This document shows, one piece after another, positions 58,100-64,000 of a DNA stretch of 64,000 nucleotides. Each line of letters starts with the position of its first letter. Position 1 is the first letter of the stretch. The position numbers and the translations under genes are program-made. Under the pieces are notes generated by a model. The model saw nothing but the letters and a program-made list of their open reading frames with translations, ran no database searches and was not told the origin of the DNA. The stretch spans positions 806,001 through 870,000 of the forward strand of contig JADLZK010007779.1 of NCBI GenBank assembly GCA_015847255.1, given 5' to 3'. The stretch comes from Hyparrhenia diplandra (lineage: Eukaryota; Streptophyta; Magnoliopsida; Poales; Poaceae).

Positions 58100-58660
58100 A
58101 CGCAAACCTTGTCGATATTTTTAATGCAGGCTATCATCAAGACTCTATGAAGAAAGGATGGAGGCATGAGTCCATGCCAATCAAGAAAGGAGATTCGGGG
58201 AAGACCGGCCATCGCTATTCGGGATTGGGCGCACACATTCAACAATGCTCTTTGTGACCACGGATCCAGCATTAACATAATGCCAAAGGTAATTTATGAT
58301 AAGATCCATGGTGCTCCTTTATTATCCACAACCATGTGCTTGCGACTTGCGAGACCAATCGATCATCTACCCTAACGGCATCCTCGACAATATTTGCCTA
58401 CAAGTTGGCAATTCATTTGTGCAAAGGACCGTCATCCTCGATACGAGGAAGAGATGACAGATCAACCATCATATTGGGCCGACCATTCTTGACGACGGCC
58501 AAAGCTATCATCTATGCTTCTCAAGCAAAGATCTGTTTCAACATCAAGGGGAGAAGGGAGACATTCCACTTCAAGAACAAGATGCATGAGTATCCTGCTC
58601 ATCCTCAGTACAGCCCCGAGATTGAACAACTTGTCAAGAAGAATGATCCTAGCTACTGAA
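58100..58660 (+). pseudogene. First protease module of element A
   Basis: Frames 58166-58375 and 58336-58659 give FNNALCDHGSSINIMPKVIY (D-H-G-S where Athila proteases usually have D-L-G-A), a flap region, then TIILGRPFLTTAKAIIYASQ and ICFNIKG, which close the fold. A frameshift lies between the halves near 58370. It is followed by YSPEIEQLVKKNDPSY and a stop at 58657. Confidence 0.75.
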
Positions 58661-58759
58661 GAAGGAAGAACAAGAAGAAGCAATCTCTTAACATGAACAT
58701 GATCAATGCAGTCTACTCGAGAATGGGACTATCTTTGCTACTTCACCATATCTACCTAA

Positions 58760-59400
58760 ATTGGAAGATCTAGGTAACCCCGAGATAGACATTTTAATTA
58801 ATCGCCTAACCTTCACAAATACCATCCGTGATACGAGGCTCGGGGAGTCAACATCATGCCTAAGGTAATCTATGAATTTATATTTGGTAAACAACCCTGT
58901 ATGAAACATATACGCAGCATTTGCAGATGGCGATTAGTCTTCTGGGGAGGCCGAAGGCATAGCTAGAGATGTACCTATCCGATTCGAACCACTTTCGTGC
59001 GTGCGGGACTTTATGGTCCTGGACATGCAAGATGAAGACATCAATGCACCCATTGTGCTAGGAAGACCATTCTTGAACACAACACGCGCAACCATCTACA
59101 TGAACACTAGAGATCCACTTCCGGTTTCCTACGAGCAGTGCGTTGTTACTTTAATAATTTTGTTACGACTATGAAAAGTCCGGAGAGCCTCGCAATAGGA
59201 GGAGGCAAAATGCTCGTCGCAACCCCGATGCGTCCCAAAGACCAATGAAGAATGGGGAGAGTGCGCAGCGGGCATCAACCATAGAAGTTGGATGGGAAGA
59301 TTGGACCAACAACCTTGAAGAGGTCCACAATGAAGAAGAAAAGAAGGTACGGGAGGAGGTAACTCCACTGCACCTAAACCAACCAAGAAGGTATGGAGGA
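58760..59400 (+). pseudogene. Second protease-like module of element A
   Basis: About 600 bp after the first module the same pattern recurs: LTFTNTIRD..., then VNIMPKVIYEF (about 58849), then, in another frame, VRDFMVLDMQDEDINAPIVL and GRPFLNTTRATIYMNT (about 59007-59105). After it the coding capacity fades into an acidic stretch (WEDWTNNLEEVHNEEEKK, 59295-59350) with no RT motif. The catalytic loop is damaged (frameshift around the D-x-G position). Confidence 0.65.
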
Positions 59401-59520
59401 TAAAGGAAAGTACACCTTGAACTAGAACCATCCTCTCCTTCTAAGGTAACTTCCCTAGAAGCTTCGAGTTCAACAATACGTACCAACCGACATACCATGG
59501 GAGTAACTCCTAAGTACCCA

Positions 59521-61693
59521 AGGTAAGTACAGAAAGGTATCTTTTATCTTTTAGTTTGTGCATATTCATTTCCTTTAGCATTCATTCATCTAAAGCCCCA
59601 TGTAATTAATTCTGTGGCTTAAACACCCACTAAACTATTTACTATGGAGGCATAAAAAAATATATATATTGCATGCATGAATAAAAAGAAAATACCAAAA
59701 ATATTATTTCTTGCTTAGATCCCTGTTCAAGTTTAATCTTTTAATCTTTCTTATAAAATAAACTCAAGATAAGTAGGCTTAAAATATCCAACTGCTAACG
59801 CTTAATCAATTCCACGAAGTTTTGTTGTCTACTTGAGTTTTTGCGGGATCTAAAAGCAATTATGAGCTATGACGAGAAGGAGACGTCCAACCACTCAATG
59901 TAACCTTAAAAGTCATCATCAATACTTCATCAAGGAAGGACAACATCATCTCCATTTGTCTACCTCACCTCAAAGCACCTACAAAAATCTAGCTTGGGGA
60001 GAGCACCCCCGGTTATCGAGATAAGTACCTCTATACTATCTTTTGCTTTACTTTAAAAATACCATAAAAAGATGCATAAAGTTTTAAATCAAATAAAGAG
60101 TCTTATTTATATATATATATGTTTGCTTAAGGTGTGGTTAATAAATGTTAGTTAGAATAAATAAAGTTAGTCTTGGAAATGATGAATAGTTGCTCTACTC
60201 TAATTCTTTTTAGTACCTTACTTTTTACTAGAAACTCCTTCGATGTTTTGGATATATTTGTCCACGCTTTCAAATTTGCTCTATATCGACTTGTGGTTGC
60301 ATTCGCTTGATCTAAGTCTAGGTAATTGGGGATATGATATGAGAAAGTCACGAGCATGCTATTTATCTTGTCCTAGTCAAACTATATACGGAGATTTATT
60401 TCAAAAATTTAAAATCTTTCATGATGAGCCTTTGTTTGGCGAGTGTTAAATTCCTACCAAAGCCATATTTATGATTATTAGATTAGGAAAGCATTCCAGT
60501 TACATATGCTATTTGCTTTGGGTTGAGTAGTTCAAGCTTTCTTTGTTACACGTGAGGAGTTCGGTCATGAAAAGACAAGTTTCCATCCACACCACCTTCC
60601 ACATACATATGCATTATTCCTACAATAGGAGTGATTGCAATACCATGCTTTTTCCACATATACAACCATATACTTGTTGCATTCCTACTTGGGAATAAAC
60701 CCTCCATTAAACCATAGGAAGCCCATGTTTATTTACTCCAAAGTATCTTTGTTGATATCTCTCAAAAAGTTTATCGGTGGGAAGAGATTTGGGTTTCTAA
60801 AAAAAAAAAAAGAGAAGAAAAAAAGGGGAGACGAAATATGGACAAGTGTCCTACTGGGCGAGTAGAGCCTACCTCCCTAAGAAAAAAAAGAGAAAGAGAG
60901 TAAAAAGAGGACAAGTGTCCAAATGAAAACAATGGGTACTTAGATGCCCGCCTCAGAAAAGAAAAAAAAAAAAAAAAGAAAGAAAAGTATGCGGCCCAAA
61001 GTTCTCTAAAGTTTCCAAGTTTCAAAAAGAGATTTGTTTTATCATCAAAGGAGTAAACGTAGAATTTGTTTTAGCCACCAAATATACACCTATCCACCAT
61101 ATTCCATACACATGCTATACCTGTCTTGATTGGCTGAACTCTCTATGGATCCATTGTTTGAACTATAGATATATCCTTTGCGAGATATGCAATATTATTT
61201 TAAGAGTGCCACTCCTATGAACCCCACATAAACCATATTTAGAGATAGAGTGAGTTATAAAGGCTTAATACTTAGCCTTGTGCCATGAATACCATATACA
61301 TACAAGACAAGAAGGCGCAGTTATTAATGCCTAGTGAGGATCCACAAATACCACATATTGAGAGACGAGAGTGCCATTCATTCTGAGCTCGAGTTTTATT
61401 TGCAAAATTTATTAAACACTCAGAATATTAGTGATCGAAGACTTGAGACATAGAGCTTGACTTGATTGTTCTATCTTTCAATTGCTCAAGTACCTAAGTG
61501 AGAGTAAAAGCACCATAGTTGGTAAAAGAAAAGGTTTGAAGTCGGGATTAGTCTATCTAGTCCGGAGTTGAGTCTCTTTTGAAAGCATGTGTACTTTGTA
61601 AGAATAAAAGTATCGTAGCAACCCCCGATCCAAGTTTGTTTTATAGTTTATATGTTTTGCTAAGGGACTAGCAAAAGGTAAGCTTGGGGAGCT
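59521..61693 (+). other. 3' non-coding region of element A
   Basis: AT-rich, without coding motifs. The part 59950-60961 is the inverted match of element B 50187-51230. The end (AAGCTTGGGGAGCT, 61679-61693) is the polypurine-like tract before the 3' LTR; a similar AGCTTGGGGAGAG stands at 59990. Confidence 0.75.
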
Positions 61694-63490
61694 TGTTGAC
61701 GGTAGTTATTATCAACTTTTACTATGAAATAATAGAACATTTGAGGACAAAAACAAATAAAAGATAGGTTTATACTAATAATTTCCACAAGTTTTGTATA
61801 CACTCGGTTTTCTGGTGAACTCGGAAAACCCAGGAAAATCGAGAGAAAAAGAGGAGAATTCAAGACACCGAAGAAAAGGACCAAATCGGGCGATTGGAGT
61901 AAATTCTAGGGGTCTATATGAGAAGAGAAGACACCTCGCCAAAGCCGGGGCCCACACCCTTCCAGGTGGGGCCAGGCGGCACGGGGGGTGCCGCGGCGGC
62001 CCCCCCGGTGGAGCCACGTGTCCCGCTTCCAAAAGCTTCCTACAACCGACCTATGGAGTTGATCTAGTCCGTCCAATCAAGTCGGTTTGATCCAAGGGCC
62101 GAGATTCATCCTATGGGGCTATAAAAGAAGGGGCGGGGCTACCCCACGAAACCCTAATTCGATCAAGATCGAAACCCGAGTTCAGAGATCAAGTCGAGCC
62201 ATAAACCCTAGTTCCTCGAGAATAGTTCTAGATCTAGAGAGATTAGCTACTAGCAATAGATTAGAAGGAGTTCCAAGCATTGGAAGGCTTGAGCTTGATT
62301 CTATCAAGGTGTTCATAGGTACATTGTTATACTCTTTGATATATTTATCTTTGGTATATTCATTACTCATTGATCATCTATGATATTGTTCTTTATCTTT
62401 ATTATATTATCATTTGCTTTGTTTATTGTTTGCTTTAATATGTCTAGTAGAGTTATTTATTTACTATGGAATGCATGCTTAGGATTGTATAGCCCTCATC
62501 TTGTAACGTGCAAGATAGGTGTTATAACTTATGTAAGCATGGTGCTTATATATGTTATATCTCGCAAATGCCCCCTATATGACGAGGTTTGGGGTAGTTC
62601 GTAGAGGTGATGACTCTATTGAGTCTTCTATAGTCCTCCCTCTCCATATAGTTAACGGTAGATCGTGTGTCGCGAAGAAGGTGAAGATCTCATTATTGAA
62701 TCCTTCCTAGTTGATGATCCTTAAGTTTGTTATGAAGTAATAAGTAGTAACCATGATAACTAGATGTTTGCACTAATTAGAGTTAAGCAATAACATGTGA
62801 TGATAGTTACACATAACTTTTCCTTATATTGCCCCATGTGAGTCCTTAGACTAGAATATTACGTTGAATCTTTATCATTTCATGATGGCTTGATCCCCTG
62901 TATTTATCATTTACCTTATTGAGCATTTATCATATTTATTATTATTTCATGTGACATTAACCCTGTTGTTGAGTAGAAGCTTTATCATTATTGGTTATAG
63001 ACATTCCATATATAAGGACTTTATTAGTATTAGCATTAAGTAGATTAACTGTTTTCCCGAAAGGGTACGACAACCCTTCACCCTTTAAAATGCTACAATG
63101 GTATATATATTATTACGTAAAACTGCGAGTCTTTTCGTATTCTTTATCTTATTCTTTTCTGCCTAGTCATATCATTTCATGCCATGTTATACTTTCTAGT
63201 TGTATAAGTAGATTGATCGACACCTTGACTAGAAGTATAGGTTATTCTTTGACTAGTGAATAAGTGGCTTTATGATTGTTATTATACCAAAGCCTTTGTT
63301 TGGGGTCATTGCTTGTATAGCCGGCGTCGCCCTAGTTTTAGTGGGGGTAATTCTCAACGGCGTTGCCTTTTGCTATGCTAGTGTGTCGACCCTAGTATCT
63401 TTCAAGTACATTAAGAACATTACATTTTTGGCACCGTAGTATTTGAAGTGCTAGAGAGCTATATTAGTGATGTGGATTAGCGTGTCAACA
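61694..63490 (+). repeat. 3' LTR of element A
   Basis: 1797 bp, TGTTGACGGTAG...GTGTCAACA, followed by the duplication ATCAT. TATA box TATAAAAG at 62120-62127. Compared with the 5' LTR it has about 170 extra bases (about 62634-62808). Confidence 0.93.
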
Positions 63491-64000
63491 ATCATCTAGG
63501 AAAGGTGACAAGGTCGCCAATGCCTTGAGCCGCAAGAGTCATTGCCATGCTTTGATCACATCCGCTCTACCTCTCGAGCTGAAGCAAGAGATAGAGGATT
63601 ACCGGATAGAGATAGTACCACATGGTATCTTTGAATGAGCTTCGAGTACGAGTACAACCTTGGGGACGTAATTCGTAAAGCCTAGTCGGGTTGTCCCGAG
63701 ATTCAGAAAATCCGGAAGTCGGGTGAAGAAAGGCAAGTGCCCCGAGTTCCATGAAGATGAACAAGGAACGGTTATGTACAAAGACACAACTCTAGCGTGC
63801 CGATAGACGCAACCTTGAGATCCTATCGAGGAGGGTCATGATTCCAAATATTGCATCCACCCTGGTAGTACCAAGATGTATACCAATCTGAAGAAGCACT
63901 TCTGGTGGGTCAACATGAAATCAGATATTGCGGGACATGTGGCTCGTTGCGACATTTGCAACCGAGTCAAAGCGGAACATGGGAGACCCGCTGGATTGTT
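63491..64000 (+). pseudogene. End of RNase H and integrase zinc-binding domain of the Tekay-like element
   Basis: This continues the pol gene that stops at 34497. ANALSRKSHCHALITSALPL is the usual end of RNase H in Tekay/Del-like elements, and later, near 63860-63995, HPGSTKMYTNLKKHFWW, ARCDICNRVKAEHGRP form the H-H-C-C domain at the start of integrase. Frames shift several times and a stop ends the first piece near 63637. The integrase core lies beyond the window. Confidence 0.88.

Larger units (their letters stand above)
34498..63490 (+). mobile_element. Element A: gag-protease Gypsy (Athila-like), with two further elements nested inside
   Basis: The termini TGTTGACGGTAG (34498) and GTGTCAACA (63490) are flanked by ATCAT at 34493-34497 and 63491-63495. 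The parts of A itself are: 5' LTR 34498-34779 plus 47561-48928, leader 48929-49146, coding and 3' non-coding region 56603-61693, 3' LTR 61694-63490. Elements D and B, about 20 kb together, lie inside. A's own length is about 8.8 kb. It encodes gag with a zinc knuckle and two protease-like modules; no RT, RNase H or integrase motif is found in any frame of its internal region, so it depended on another element's pol. Confidence 0.88.
26256..64000 (+). mobile_element. Tekay/Del-like Gypsy retrotransposon, interrupted by element A and running off the right edge
   Basis: A 4815-bp 5' LTR (26256-31070) is followed by a tRNA-Met type primer site and gag, protease, RT and RNase H remnants up to 34492. 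The pol gene stops at 34497 and continues at 63491 with the end of RNase H and the integrase zinc-binding domain. The five bases ATCAT are duplicated on the two sides of the interruption. The 3' LTR lies beyond the window. Tekay/Del is inferred from the very long LTR, the primer site and motifs such as ILGMDWL in the protease and YTNHKNLKYFF in RNase H; the chromodomain that would prove it would be outside. Confidence 0.85.

Noticed and set aside
1..64000. tRNA or rRNA genes
   Set aside because: No cloverleaf-like box A/box B pair or rRNA segment was recognised by eye; the methionine-tRNA-like words at 7481 and 31072 are primer binding sites.

Overview
The window looks like intergenic DNA of a large grass (Poaceae) genome. 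It is almost entirely transposable elements, stacked inside one another, most of them decayed by frameshifts and stop codons. The grass assignment is an inference from the element types: Hopscotch/Retrofit-like and SIRE-like Copia, Tekay/Del-like and Tat/Athila-like Gypsy, an Ac/Ds-type hAT, CACTA, and very GC-rich coding remnants. No intact single-copy host gene was found. The only host-gene remnants recognised are a heavily frameshifted serine carboxypeptidase-like pseudogene (about 5666-7073) and one captured exon of the TFIIA gamma subunit (13508-13380, minus strand). All protein identities come from motif recognition by eye, not from a database search.

Left part (1-7.2 kb): a SIRE-type Copia remnant is cut at 886 by LTR-like sequence. 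A PIF/Harbinger-like element (1960-3853, TSD TTA) follows, itself carrying a partial LTR. Next come a 0.9-kb poly(A)-tailed retroposon (TSD at 4210-4222 and 5124-5136) and the carboxypeptidase pseudogene. 7.2-14.8 kb: a complete but dead Ale-type Copia (260-bp LTRs, TSD CGCTA) contains a Ds-like hAT element (9628-10283, 8-bp TSD) and a Pack-CACTA (12217-14252, TSD GAT) carrying the TFIIA gamma exon. 15.7-18.0 kb: a truncated L1-type LINE on the minus strand. 18.0-24.9 kb: an Athila-like Gypsy with gag, a protease and a downstream extra ORF, but no reverse transcriptase visible; the extra ORF is split by a reverse-oriented solo LTR (22657-24524, TSD GGAGA). 24.9-26.3 kb is unclassified.

From 26256 to the window end lies one Tekay/Del-like Gypsy with a 4.8-kb 5' LTR. 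Its pol gene is interrupted at 34497 and resumes at 63491 (TSD ATCAT on both sides). The 29-kb interruption is element A (34498-63490), a gag-protease element with no recognisable reverse transcriptase or integrase. Element A's 5' LTR was invaded by element D (34780-47555, minus strand, TSD GGGGC), a Tat-lineage Gypsy with gag, protease, RT, RNase H and integrase remnants; D in turn holds a solo LTR (43827-45516, TSD CCACT). Element A's leader was invaded by element B (49147-56597, minus strand, TSD GGAGG). B is a non-coding element that shares LTR promoter and 3' internal sequence with A and so looks like its non-autonomous relative. The insertion order follows from the TSDs: Tekay, then A, then D and B, then the solo LTR inside D.

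The most interesting locus is 37000-37598. Antisense to element D, between its integrase and 3' LTR, is a compact gene-like unit: a TATA box and three exons with GT-AG introns that splice in frame to an uninterrupted 110-residue acidic/basic helical protein, while all surrounding retroelement ORFs are broken. Other points of note are the captured TFIIA gamma exon and its intron donor, the two tandem protease-like modules in element A, and a roughly 1-kb inverted repeat between A and B that could fold into a hairpin.
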